Part shown: positions 1-11,900 of the stretch, in pieces | Layout: the number at the start of each line of letters is the position of its first letter | Position numbering within the stretch: position 1 is the first letter of the stretch | Source of the DNA: Saccoglossus kowalevskii | Taxonomy: Eukaryota > Hemichordata > Enteropneusta > Harrimaniidae | DNA length: 59,981 nt | Direction: 5' to 3' | Assembly: GCF_000003605.2 (NCBI RefSeq) | Contig: NW_003155737.1 | Span: 903,129 to 963,109, forward strand | Position numbers and translations under genes: made by a program | Notes under the pieces: generated by a model | Databases searched by the model: none | Told to the model about the DNA's origin: nothing | What the model saw: only the letters and a program-made list of their open reading frames with translations

Positions 1-3000
1 TTACAGCCTGTCACCGTGATTTTAGTCTGAATGTCAACATGAAGAGGCTAGTCCATTTTACGCAGGAGTAATTGGGAGTAGAATATGTGAGGGATAGTAT
101 CAACAGAGATGTGTATAGTGAAAAGTAATATCTATCTTCATTTACATCTCTGAGCATTTCTGTTTTAGTATATTGGTTTGAAAATGTTGAACTTGCATGA
201 TTTGCAATGTGTTTTTTTAATGGGACTCCCCTATTGATCGAATCCCGGGTTTGAACGAGAACGGCACACCACGTGATTCGTTTGAATACAATGCTGATGG
301 CAAACATGCCGTGTTACTGCGGTACTCCACTGACGGGATGACTTACTGCATGCTACAACTTCGCTTGTGATGTTGCTTGTTAGCCATGGATTACATGAAT
401 CTTGATTACCAGTCAAATGTTGCTCATTTGACGTTGGTAATCTTTATTTGGAACTGAGTAACTTCCTGGTACTTCGTACTATGATAAAACTCAGTCAACA
501 TACATCAAGTTCTCTCAATCGTAGTATTCCATGTGATGTACACCTAATATGCCAAAAATGTTGCTGAACGATTTGAACTGAATAAAAATAGCAGACGAAA
601 ATTTGTTTACAAAATAGTCTATTTCTTACACTAGATACCAGCCGATAACACCCCCCCCCCCCCGCTCATAAACACTGCGTACTACAGTTGATTATAGTTC
701 CTGGGCTCCCTGTGCTAAAACCGGGCACCTTATACGAGGTTTGCAAAATAACATGGCAGTCATTAGAAGTCACTTTATTTTATTGTTAGGACGTATTCAA
801 CCGTTAAATGTATAATTTCCAATCGTTTTGCGATAGTATTTTCTAGATTGGAAGCAGCATTTACATTTTATTCAAAGTTCAAAGCTGCGTTGGGATTCCG
901 TTGACAGTAGTAACAATGTCGGCGCCGGTGATCTCTTACCAGTGCGCAACGTAGCCAAAATAAAGGCATGATCATTTGGGCACTGCTATTACAAGACTTT
1001 GGCTGTTGCCATGGTAGCGGTGGGTCAGGATTGTTTTTCCAATTAGTGATGGTACGACCTGCCTGTCAAGTATGAACCGTGACAAAATCAGCCAAGCCAA
1101 AAAAAATCACAGAAGAGTTAAAAAGCCATTCCTGCTGAACAGTTACTCTAACTTCGGGGTCAACTTTCTCATTAATGAAAAAAGATATCAAAAATTCAAA
1201 TAGTAACTTTTTGCCCACACTCCAGCCGAGTACAATGAGCTATGTCTGAGGTGTTGTATCACAGGGAGTTGGACAAACTTGTGTATTTTAATAAATTATT
1301 GAATAATAAAATGTTATATAACTTTTCTTTTACCCCCCTCCCCTTCCTGGTATCTATTTCAAGTATTTTTGTCAGGTTCAAATCGTTCACCAGCATTTTT
1401 GGCATGTTAGATGTACATCACATAGAATACTAGGATTGGGAGAACTTGCATACTTGCATAACTTGCATACGCAATGAAAGCCACGGGGAGGGTATCTGTC
1501 ATAATACTTCATTATCACTGAAAACATTTTTCCCCTGAAATAAATTCCAGTGAATATGCCATTTCCCTCATACTATATTGAGACACAGCACAGTGAAAAT
1601 TGGATTCACATGTAATGCTTGAAAACATGTCAGCAAAAATAAATTAAGTGAAATTCTACGTGACTTCATAATAGTTGGAAATGAACACATTACACCCGAA
1701 CCTACCACTCCATATACAATGTAAACTACACCCCAAAACATCCTTTCACCCACAGTTACTACCGTGTTTCACCAGTGTATTCTATTTGACGTCAGGAGAA
1801 ATTGAAATAAACAAATTAATTATAATTTCAGCCTTTAGTTGACCACTGATTAAATAAACTACCTCGTCTTTATGTCAACTTGCAGTTATTCGTTGCCTAC
1901 ATCAGTGACTTCAAAATATATGTTTCAATCCCAGGAATTTCACTCGCTGTTAATTGCATGGGAGTGGCAGTCTTTAATGAATTTCTATTGTCATGTCAAT
2001 TTCTTGCGATTACTCGAACATTAAGCTGTAAAAACATACCGCCTAGGTGCTGTAATTAAATCCTGGTGTAAGCACCATATGAACTATGAACAATGCATGT
2101 GAAGCCAGCTGTGGGGTATATTCAATCCTATAGATTTCTCATTGTTTGGTAACTATTTGCTGCAAATGCAACAAAAATCAATAAAAAAAATATTACCCAC
2201 ACAGTATTCTACAGGTTACTTGTTTTTAGAGTATAGAATTGACCAGAAACAACATCACCTAATGTGTGAACAAGCAAACTGACACTGTCCTACCGAGTTC
2301 TCGTCAAATACACAACAAATTGATTCACATGAAAGTAGTTTCAATGCCTTATATCTGCAAGCATTGAGTAGAATATATGTACTGAAATTCAATGCTACTG
2401 ATATTACGTACTTTGTTTGAACAAGTCCTGGGCTCAGATAATCCCCTTGAAAATATCTCTCATAAAAATAATAGTCATATTAAAAAATATCCACTCATTT
2501 TCATAAAAAAAAGCACACATACGAATGGATTAATTAGTGAAATCAATCAAATTTCCAATTTGACTAAAAAGAAACATTAATTTAGTATACAAGACCATGT
2601 TTTAATTACATGTATGGAAGACCTTCAATATTTTCCAGCTTAAACGGAGAGTATATGTTCAACTCAGTTCAAATTATATATTGGGCTTCCACTCTGGGTA
2701 AAATAGCAACATTGGTTAACCCATGTAGTTACAAACAGAGAGAAACTAATCAATGAATATTCATTAAAATTAGAAAATTAAATATTATACTTATTACATT
2801 TTTTTACTTTTCAGAAGGAGATGACAGGACATTTTTTTAAATTATCTAAATCTAAATTGGCAACTGATCACTAGCAAAAGATTAGCCGAAACATTCTACT
2901 GGTAGACAAAACAAGGTTTAAAAAATTGAATTCATAGTACTGTACACTGTAGTCAGTGTCATTAGTTATCAAATTTAAGATATATAGTTGTGTTTATAGT

Positions 3001-3736
3001 AATATAGTTGGAATATAAACATGTCAGCGATATGGATACAGAAGCTGATGCTTGATTATGATGATTTTTTAACATTAAAGTGGTTGACATTCAGTCGTCT
3101 TGTATCTGATCATCAAACAAGTACTTGTCCATATAGAGATATATTGCTCTGGAACAGCATTAATTGAAACAAAGTGGCCACTGGTCGGCCCTTTTGAATA
3201 GATCTGTATATCTATGACATGCTGTATTATGAATATATACATTTTGAACATAATCAGTCAAAGCATGTTAGAGATATGGCTCCAAAACCGCTTCATTAAA
3301 ACAAAATGGCAGCCAGTCAGCCATTTAAAATTTGATCTGAAAAACAAAATGACATGCATTAGGGACTCAGTGTCTAATGTTTGTACCAAATTTGAACAAA
3401 ATCCATCCATAAACAACTGAGATCCTGTTCTGGAATGCCAGAAATGCTTGATTTCGATGATTTTTCAGCACAAAAATAGCCTCCATTCGGCTATCTTGAA
3501 TCAGATCCAGGCATGTTCAAGATGTAGGGGCGGATGCATGCTCCCATACACATGCATGTCCGCATAAAGGTCAATACATAAGTTTTTGGTTTTCGATGGC
3601 ATCTGAATTGAGCTTAAAAGTGTATATGTAGATGCACTTGTCAGAGGTGTGTGGAAAAAATACAGCCTCTTCCATCCATTACCGCCCCCCTCTTAATATG
3701 AAATGATAACACTCCTATAAAAACAACAAAAAAGAC
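1..3736. other. Left flank without a supported gene
   Basis: No exon could be supported here on either strand. If the prolyl iminopeptidase gene continues normally, this stretch is intron 2 and possibly later exons of that minus-strand gene, but no sequence matching its nucleophile-elbow region was found by eye. The stretch holds a run of 13 C at 651-663, a TGACGTCA word at 1788-1795 and, at its right end, copies of a dispersed repeat (3018-3560). Short open frames here show no family resemblance. Confidence 0.5.
3018..3560. repeat. Dispersed repeat family, locally duplicated
   Basis: The segment contains related words such as AAAATGGCAGCCAGTCAGCC (3303-3322), a weaker form near 3171 and another near 3474, each followed by a GATCTG-like word. 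The stretch from about 3018 resembles the one from about 3263 ('CATGT.AG.GATATGG'), and 3050-3120 resembles 3445-3510, so the element is partly duplicated in tandem. Related copies lie near 10640-11060 and 36480-36690. No long open frame is present, so it is probably a non-autonomous mobile element or its remains. Confidence 0.55.
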
Positions 3737-3864
3737 CTGCCTTCAATTCTGCAGCTGGTGTTGATTTACCAGCTCCACGCTGGTCAAACATAACAATGCG
3801 ATAAATATTTGGATCAAAAAATCGCCTATCATGTTGGTTAACACCACTGCCTGGTCCACCATGT
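3737..3864 (-). CDS. Prolyl iminopeptidase-like hydrolase, exon 2 (partial gene)
   Basis: This exon encodes HGGPGSGVNQHDRRFFDPN followed by YRIVMFDQRGAGKSTPAAE. HGGPG is the oxyanion-hole motif and FDQRG a conserved strand-turn motif of the S33 prolyl iminopeptidases, alpha/beta hydrolases that remove N-terminal proline. The acceptor (ATACAG) and phase 2 join exactly to the exon at 4716-4840, completing a leucine codon before HGGPG. The donor (CAG/GTCTTT) is weak, so the left boundary is the least certain. The catalytic Ser, Asp and His lie in exons not seen in this window. Confidence 0.85.
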
Positions 3865-4320
3865 CTGTATATGTGAAAAAAAAACAACAGAAAAACACTA
3901 CATTTGCCAGGTTTATGTGCTGCCTAATTTTCATAAAATTCATTGCTTTTCAACAAATATGAAATCTACATTCCTTACAGTGCAGAGTTTGTTCTTCAAT
4001 TAGATAAGATCTGCTGAAATACTGAAAAAAGTTTTTGAGTGTTTGATATGTAAATTACTTTCATTATTTCAATATGGTTTACTGATACATGCAAATATAC
4101 ATAAATAAAAAAATATGGAAAATGAATTCAGATTTGCTTGAACTTTATTTGTTATTGTTTTCACATACTGGATGATGATTATAAATTATTATTAAATTAT
4201 TAAATACATGTATGCATGAAACAAATTTGAGGGAATTACCCCAGTACATATTTTTGTTTTTCATGTTAGCAATTGTTATATTAATAGTAGAATTACATTG
4301 TATGGATTTTTGATGAAATT

Positions 4321-4528
4321 ATATACTGTAAAATACTTTATTTTAGCTGGAATTAATTTTTGCTGAAAAGGCTTTTTGGGTGTTTCGTATGGGATTTATT
4401 TTCACTGATTTTTGTTGAGTTGAATGTGAAAGATAGGAAAAAAGTATATTCGCTGGATTTTATTTTCACTGAAGCATTCCTTCAGCGAAAATAGATTTCA
4501 AGCGAAAATAAAGTATTCTATAGTATAT
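4321..4528. mobile_element. MITE-like element with ~50-bp inverted ends
   Basis: The left end, starting ATATACTGTAAAATACTTTA, is an imperfect inverted repeat of the right end, whose reverse complement starts ATATACTATAGAATACTTTA. The match continues through TTTT.GCT.GAA and ATTTT.GCTGAA for about 50 bases on each side. The element is about 208 bp and has no coding capacity. It lies in intron 1 of the minus-strand hydrolase gene. I could not define target-site duplications with confidence. Confidence 0.6.
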
Positions 4529-4715
4529 AGTTATACATGTTTGCATATGCAGTGATTCGTATTGTTAGAAATTGTAAACAATATGACCTTCATACAAAAA
4601 TACGTGAACGATCAATTAAGTGCAATACGTGTAAGGTAAATGGAAGACTTACAGTACAACTTATTTTTTTGATGAAATTAAAATAATTTAGATATAAAAT
4701 TATGCATTTACTTAC

Positions 4716-4840
4716 AAAAATAAAACTGGTTTACCGTTTTGTTTTCCACTTTGCTCATAGTAGAGTTCATGGACATGGTCAACCTTTAAACGACCAATGT
4801 TGTATGGATTGATCTCGGGGTAGAGATGTACTGCCGCCAT
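4716..4840 (-). CDS. Prolyl iminopeptidase-like hydrolase, exon 1
   Basis: This exon starts at ATG 4840 and encodes MAAVHLYPEINPYNIGRL, then VDHVHELYYEQSGKQNGKP and VLF, typical of the N-terminus of prolyl iminopeptidase ('LYPEI.PY..G.L.V...H..Y.E..G...GKP'). The donor is TTT/GTAAGT. The ATG lies in a GACATGG context. An in-frame upstream ATG at 4969 would add 43 residues of unfamiliar sequence and overlaps an ETS-like promoter site, so I prefer 4840. With exon 2 it gives 84 complete codons of one frame. Function (aminopeptidase on proline N-termini, cytosolic) is inferred from the family. Only the N-terminal part of the gene is in this window. Confidence 0.87.
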
Positions 4841-4959
4841 GTCGGTCGAGTAAGGTGGACGACAGACAAAACTACCTACCCGCGATAAAAACTGAGTGCA
4901 CACCGTTATCGATTTGATGACCACAACTCGTTTGGTTAGCACAACAGAACATGCCGGGA

Positions 4960-5050
4960 ACATAATCACTTCCGGAATCTAGTTGTATATGACGTGGAGA
5001 CCACGTTGTTATGACGTCACAGCTTCATGTGTATTTTGTTTCAGTAGACA
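4960..5050. promoter_or_regulatory. Divergent promoter with ETS-like site and CRE
   Basis: Between the minus-strand hydrolase start (4840) and the plus-strand ankyrin gene lie ACTTCCGGAA (4968-4977), an ETS-type core, and TGACGTCA (5012-5019), a perfect palindromic cAMP-response element, with a further TGACGTGG at 4989-4996. There is no clear TATA box. These are common elements of housekeeping bidirectional promoters. That it drives both genes is inference. The plus-strand gene would need a non-coding first exon, since its first ATG is at 5986. Confidence 0.5.
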
Positions 5051-5985
5051 GCGCATGCAGCAGACGACTAACGGTTCGAAATATATACATGTGGTTTCAG
5101 AAGCGGGTTAGTATTAATAGAGCGTTTAATTATATTTTTTTTTGCACATGCAAGTCAGCCTCTCGATAAACAGTTGACAAAATCTCAAGAGAGAAGGTTT
5201 GTTACGACAACTTGAACAAAAGACGAACAATGTGGTTACCTGTAGTAAATAAGTTACTGATTTGTTTCAAGTATGGAAGATACTTCATTGGAAAAAATTA
5301 TAAGAATGTGCCATCAGCACCTGTATATACCCGTTTCAGCCAGAATTCAAAAAAAAGATACCCCTTAACTTCCAGACACTTTTGCTGAAAATGTACTAGT
5401 CATCTCTTCTCAGACTATGGGTATTTTTCGACAACGTTTATGACTTACATCGAAAATTACATTGGCTGTTTTTCTGTCGGATTTGACAATTTTTATGGTG
5501 TGAACTATACTTTTTAGCGATTTTGGAGAATAATATGCATAATTTCAGTAATGAATGCTAGATTTGTGCACATATAGAAATGTATATACCGGTACACATT
5601 TTCAATGGCGGCACCCCAACCCCGAGTGCATCACTATTTTATTTCAGATATATATATGTTCAATAAAAAAACAGTTGGAACTGACAATTTGGAACCGACA
5701 ATCTATCACACATATTGAAATTAAACAAGTTTTCAGTCGCGTGAATAACCACTGCAAATGAACAAGTATCGAACTGACTTTGGTGGGTGTGGTTCCTGAG
5801 TTATTTCACTCACTCAAACTGTAGAGCTGAAGGAAGACCAATCTATACATTTTGTATCAATACATAGAAAAAGACTATTTATTGGCAATGAATGGATTTA
5901 TAAAAGTTATTTTTCATTGCAACTGACTAAAGTTTGAGCTGTTCAATTTTTTAAGATATAACCAAATTTTTACAGAACTAACAGA

Positions 5986-8900
5986 ATGATACTTCCTTGG
6001 ATTTGGATAGAAGAACATTTTCAGTTCTGTATGGATTATATTACTCGTAATGCTGGTTACCCAGATATTAAGAAAGTCTGTAGTGTCATCACACAATATG
6101 TAAATGGTACTACAGTAACAAACCTACAAGCTTCATGGTCATTACTATCTGCTTACACCAAATCAGTCATGGATAATTTGTTGGATACAGGTATGTTTTA
6201 CATTTGTACCAAGGATTGATGAGATTTAAAGGTGTGCAGTGTATATTGACACACCACAACATTTTGCATGGAGGAACAAGATCTTCTCATCCCTCGAGTT
6301 GAAGGCGCAACCTTACTAGGGGGTCCAGGGGCATACTCCCCCTAAAAAATTTTGAAATCTAGACCTTTTGAAATGCTATTTTCTGCATTTTGAGGGGCAA
6401 ATTTTGCAGGGTTTCAGCTTGATTTTAGAGGGGACGATGCCCCCAACATTTGTTTTTAGGGGAGACCACCCTCTCTGCTCATGATTAATCATAACTGATT
6501 TATGTGGAATATAAATTTATTCGAAAGGCCTCACTTTTATGGAATTATAAATAGAATAGAATATATTGGAGGCATTTATCAACTAAAGCATTTTGATTGC
6601 TGACTACATAATGTTCCCTTCCATACATAAAATGTTGCACCAACAAATCATTAGATTAATTATTTTCTATTTTCAGAATAGTATTATCATGCCTAAACCG
6701 ATAATTTACTGAAACTTAGGAAGTATAAAGGATGATGCATGCAATATATTTTGTCTTGTTCAAGCATTGACCTAGTTATCTTTTGATGAAAAGACATGCA
6801 TGTGGTACCAATTTTAATCTACCAATGAGATTGTGTCATTTCAATAATTGGCAGTGCACAGTAATTTAATGCTCTATCTGTATCTCTTTACTGTATCTTT
6901 TTAATAAATTTGTTGTTTTTCAATATTGATCTTAGTATAAGCACACAATAATATCATCTTATTTCAGACGCAATCAGACGTGAGAATGGATGGATCAACT
7001 TCATTGCTATAATGCTATTCATGTTATTTATTGTATGCATCTTCAAATATTTATTTCCATTCTCAGGTATGTATTTATTGTTCTTATATGCAAACACGAT
7101 GTTCAAAGGAATTATAAGATGTATGACAAAGCGCCCTCTACAATTTGAAAATAAAAACAGACTACCAGTGTAGCTTGGATTGTTTCAACTTCATAAATTT
7201 CTTGTAGATTTCTCAGCTTCCCATTCTGCAATGAGATAGAATAGTAAAAAAAAGGTGAATTCAGTGTTGTACAACAAATTTAATGAAATTTCCTTCACAC
7301 TGGTTATAATTGTAAATTTTGTTTTTATTACTACGGTTTTAATTTATAATTATTGTTTCTTTTAGGCAGAAAAAAAAAAGAAGTATTTTGTAAACAAGTT
7401 CAAGGAGATGTGTATGATTTAGCAAAGGTACATATAATATTTCTCAATATAGCTCTAAAGTATTTTATAATTTTGTGAGAAATTTATTCACTTGCAAGGT
7501 ACTCAATTTAAAAACTTGTACTGGTAGTAATCAATACATAAAATGTAAAAATAAAATATTTTAATTGTCATTCCGACATTGCTAGGAAAAGACAATCCCA
7601 ATAAAATCACATTTCATTATGTTTGATTGGCCAAAAACAACTGAAAAACTACCGAAAAAAATGAGTGGAGCTTGCATTTACACAAATCTATAATTATAAG
7701 ATGTGAAATGTTTATTCATATAAACAAATAAATAGCTCAGTATGATGGATGAAATTGTGTGTAATTTGAACACTGGGTGGCGCTATACCTATTCAAGTGT
7801 GTTTTCATCGAGCTGTATATGGAGAAAATATTACAAAGTTAAGAAGGCTGCTGTATTTGTCAGTGTTGAAAAAAATAATACAGAAATAGTAATTCTCCCC
7901 CTGTTGTTTGTCTTGTCACACCAGTGAATACAGTGACGACTATTCAAAGTTAATATCGCTATGGTTTACAGAGTTACAGTATTCAGTAAGATGTCTATAC
8001 ATTCAAATTAATTTTTGGCAAAATGGCCGGAAAATTAAGTTAATATTTAGATTACACATTATTTTGGATTAACCAAATTTCCCTTCAATTGCCAGTATTT
8101 TTCTAACTGAAAGAGATTATCTGCAGTCTGACTGACAAAGGCACAATACTAAAGCCGTACACTGAAATAAGCATATAGTTAAAAATTTTCTTGAAATGGC
8201 TTTTGAGAATATGTATCACAAAATATATACTGTATGTGAACATAATAAACATTGCTTTCCATCAGCTACATCAAAAAACAACAGAATATCTTATATATAT
8301 GAAAACACATGTTTTGTCGCCTATAATAATAAAATACAATAATTTATGTATATTCTTGATGATTCCCTCATTACTTGATAGGCAAGTGTTTTTGTAGATT
8401 TGTTCTCATTTGTGGATATTTTTATTAAATGATTAGTAGGAGGGGTCAGAAAAAAAAAATTCTGATATATTTTTAGCCAGGTTTATTTGTTGATAACTGG
8501 TACAGTCATTTATTATATCCCTACAATCATTATATGATGCACTCTTCTTATTTAGACAGCATACAAACCTGGTCACACTGAATTGGTAAAATTTTTAGTA
8601 GAAGAACAAAGTATTGATGTAAACCATGTAGTGTCTGATGCTGGAATGACTCTTTTTCTGGTAAGTTAGTTAATGTAGTTATCTTTTCATCCAGGTCAAA
8701 ATCCAAGAAAATTTGTGAAACTAGGCTACAGAAAAAACAATTCGTGGTCGTAAAAATAATTATTTTTTCATAAACATGAATTAATAAACTCCTTTTTGGT
8801 TGATTCAATAAACTGATTCATTTTTTTGGACAAAAATAAATACATTTGCCATAATATGATTAGCAAGAATTTCACCTACACAACTAAATTTACACCCAAG

Positions 8901-11900
8901 ACAATAAAAAACAAGGTACATTTGTCTTCCCTTAAATACAAAATGCATAATTCATAATACATTTAATTTTTTTAGAATGAATTGGGTGCTCAAAATAATA
9001 GAAACTGTAAATGTTTTGTCCACTGGACAAATTGGATCAAAAAGCGCTCTCTATTGGTGAACAATCTAACAACTTTTGTTTTCAATAGGGTTGAAGCAAT
9101 TGAAAATTAAATGCCATATTCTGCATACTTTTAATGTTATTGTCTTAGGAATAACCATTTTTTGAGAATCAAGTACCTGAGATTGGTAACAAAATCATGA
9201 ATTTTTTTTTTTTCAAATATAAAAATTATATTATGGATAGAAATTAAATTTTATAGTTGACTGGCTGACTGACCTGCTTTGTAATAAATGCAACCACAAT
9301 ACAAAATCCTCAACAATAAATATCAGATATTTTGGAAATTAATGTTTCTATTTTTTTTCCAGTGTGCTTGTGTAAGTGGACAGAAAAGATTGGTAAACTT
9401 TATGTTGGACAGAGGTAAGCTATATGAATAGAAAGTTACAGTTCAGTATCAATCACATCATATCACACACCCACATATTAACCAGCTCTACTTTTTCTGT
9501 AAGCATTTTGAAATAATGAATGTATACCTATTTATTAAGCAGAAACATTTATTACCATTACTCCTAGAATTCTTGTATGAGCAAGGTACTGATGCACCAA
9601 TTCATTCTAAATTAATGGTTGTGCCAGACATTAACCTCTTGGGAAACCACTTCTTTGTAATCTGCTAAATAACAGAAACATGTTTTAAGTTGGCCAGTTT
9701 AGAGTTAGTTAACATACAAAAGATTGATATTGATCAAATACATGTACTATTGTTTTTACCAGTCTGTCTCAACCAACTACAATGTACTGTAATCCTATTA
9801 CTCCCATATATAAGCTATTTACAGCAACCTTTCTGGGCAGAAACGTTTCAAAAATCGAATGTTATCAGTAATTGTATCTAAGTATACTTTACCATGTCCA
9901 CATGTCATACACTTCTGATCCTGAAAAACGTGCTATACTATTTATATTCTTCGCTCCACATCAAGCTAGTCAGCTTAATGTGTCATTTACTGTAGCATGA
10001 ATCTCATGGTAGATTAATTTAACCTGAAATGATTGATGATTGATCTAATAGCTGAACTATCCAGCTATAATCCCTACGTCAAAGAATAATGAATTTGACC
10101 CACTATGACCAATAGTCAACATTGACGACTAGATTTAATAATATTAATTATCACTATTAATTATTATAATAAAAATATTTTGGTAGCTGATAAACAAATT
10201 ATTTGTTGAAATGATATGAAAGAAACTTAATTAATCAATAAAAATTAGGTTACACAAATACAATAAATACAGTTTTAAAGTCAGAAATGTGTTGTTTTTC
10301 ATTATTAGTTAATATTTTGTTAGTTAATCTTTGTGCATGAATGTCAGCCCACATGTATGCTGTAACAGCAGGCTGGTTCTTGTATGTCAATTTTTGAGGT
10401 ACTCTATTTCCACTTACTTACATTTACCATCTGTATTAAAAAGGTATAAGAAAATTAATATTCAGCATATATCTAAAAATTGTATGCATTTATTCAAGGT
10501 GCTAACATACATAGTAAAACAAGTGATGGAGACTCTGCGTTATATCTAGCAACATTTGCTATCACAAATTCTGACAGGATGGATATTACTTTGATTGAAC
10601 TCCTCATCAAAGCAGGTATTTATAAGTTTGTTATTGCATTATAAAAGATGTTTTTCATCCAAAGAGGCCCGAAACCACAAACGAAATAATAATTTTTAAA
10701 ACAAACATTGGTCACATGGTCAACAAGAGCTTGCATTTTAATGCAATAAGGCTTCTAGTCAGTCATTTTGAATTAGACCTGACATGCATCAAGAATCCAT
10801 TATGTTAATTGGACATACTAAGTTGGAATGAAATTCCTTTTCAGAAATAGTTGTTTTAGTTTTAGTACTCAACCAAATGACTGCCATTCTGCAATCTTCT
10901 ACATTTAAGTTGAATCATGAAACAAAGGCATAAGAATGTTATGATGTATTATGTATATGCTGAAATTTTAACTAATTTTATCCAGGCATATTAATTGAGA
11001 TACAGGTGTGGACACAAGCATGCACAAAGGGGACTACGTCTGAATGAGAAATATAAAACATTATACAGCCTGAATACTGACATGTAATAGCAGATACTAC
11101 TAAACACAAAATACGCCTATACTTTATTTACTCTATAGTAACATAAGTGTCTACTTATATTGCATTATTAGGTGTTTCTATGGTCAAAATAAGTAATATT
11201 TTAATGATCCAAAAAATGCTCTCATATGTGCTTCTATTGGAGATGTGCTTCTAATATTAAACAAATATGCTGAAATTCATAAATTTGGACTTTTAATAAA
11301 ATTATTCAAAAATTATGATCAAAACATGTGCAACAATCATACTAAATTTTGACAAAATAATGTTTTTGGTCAAATGTTTGAAAACTACTTTACCCAATTT
11401 TTTTGTGTATAGTTATGGTTATGAAAAGTATAAAAGTACATACACATTGTAATTTGTTAGGTACAATTTTAACTAGTTTGTAGTTCCACGTGTCAAAATA
11501 TTGCAACTCCACTAGCATAAAAAGGGTTCTGGTATTGAACAACCAAACACAGCATTCAATCAATCAATCAATCAATCAAGCAAGCAAGTTTATTTTAATC
11601 TAAATTTTCGCAAATATGGTATTTCCAATTTTAATTGCCAATATATTCTCTGCAGAAACAGTTGTTCAGTGATACAAATCATCCCCAATTGACAAAAAAG
11701 TATAGCATGTAGGTCAAATATTAACTATATTGACTAACCCGGTATTATATAGCATATCAATTTCTATCACAAAACTATGTCAATACTGTTTTTTAGTAGC
11801 GTTTTGGTTTGCCACTTGAATGTTACAGCAAATACCAAACATTCTTATTTGGGTGGAACAAAACCATGATGTGTGTGTGCAAAGCGTAAAGACATCACTC

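Noticed and set aside
651-663. Run of 13 C
   Set aside because: Simple homopolymer with no other structure around it.
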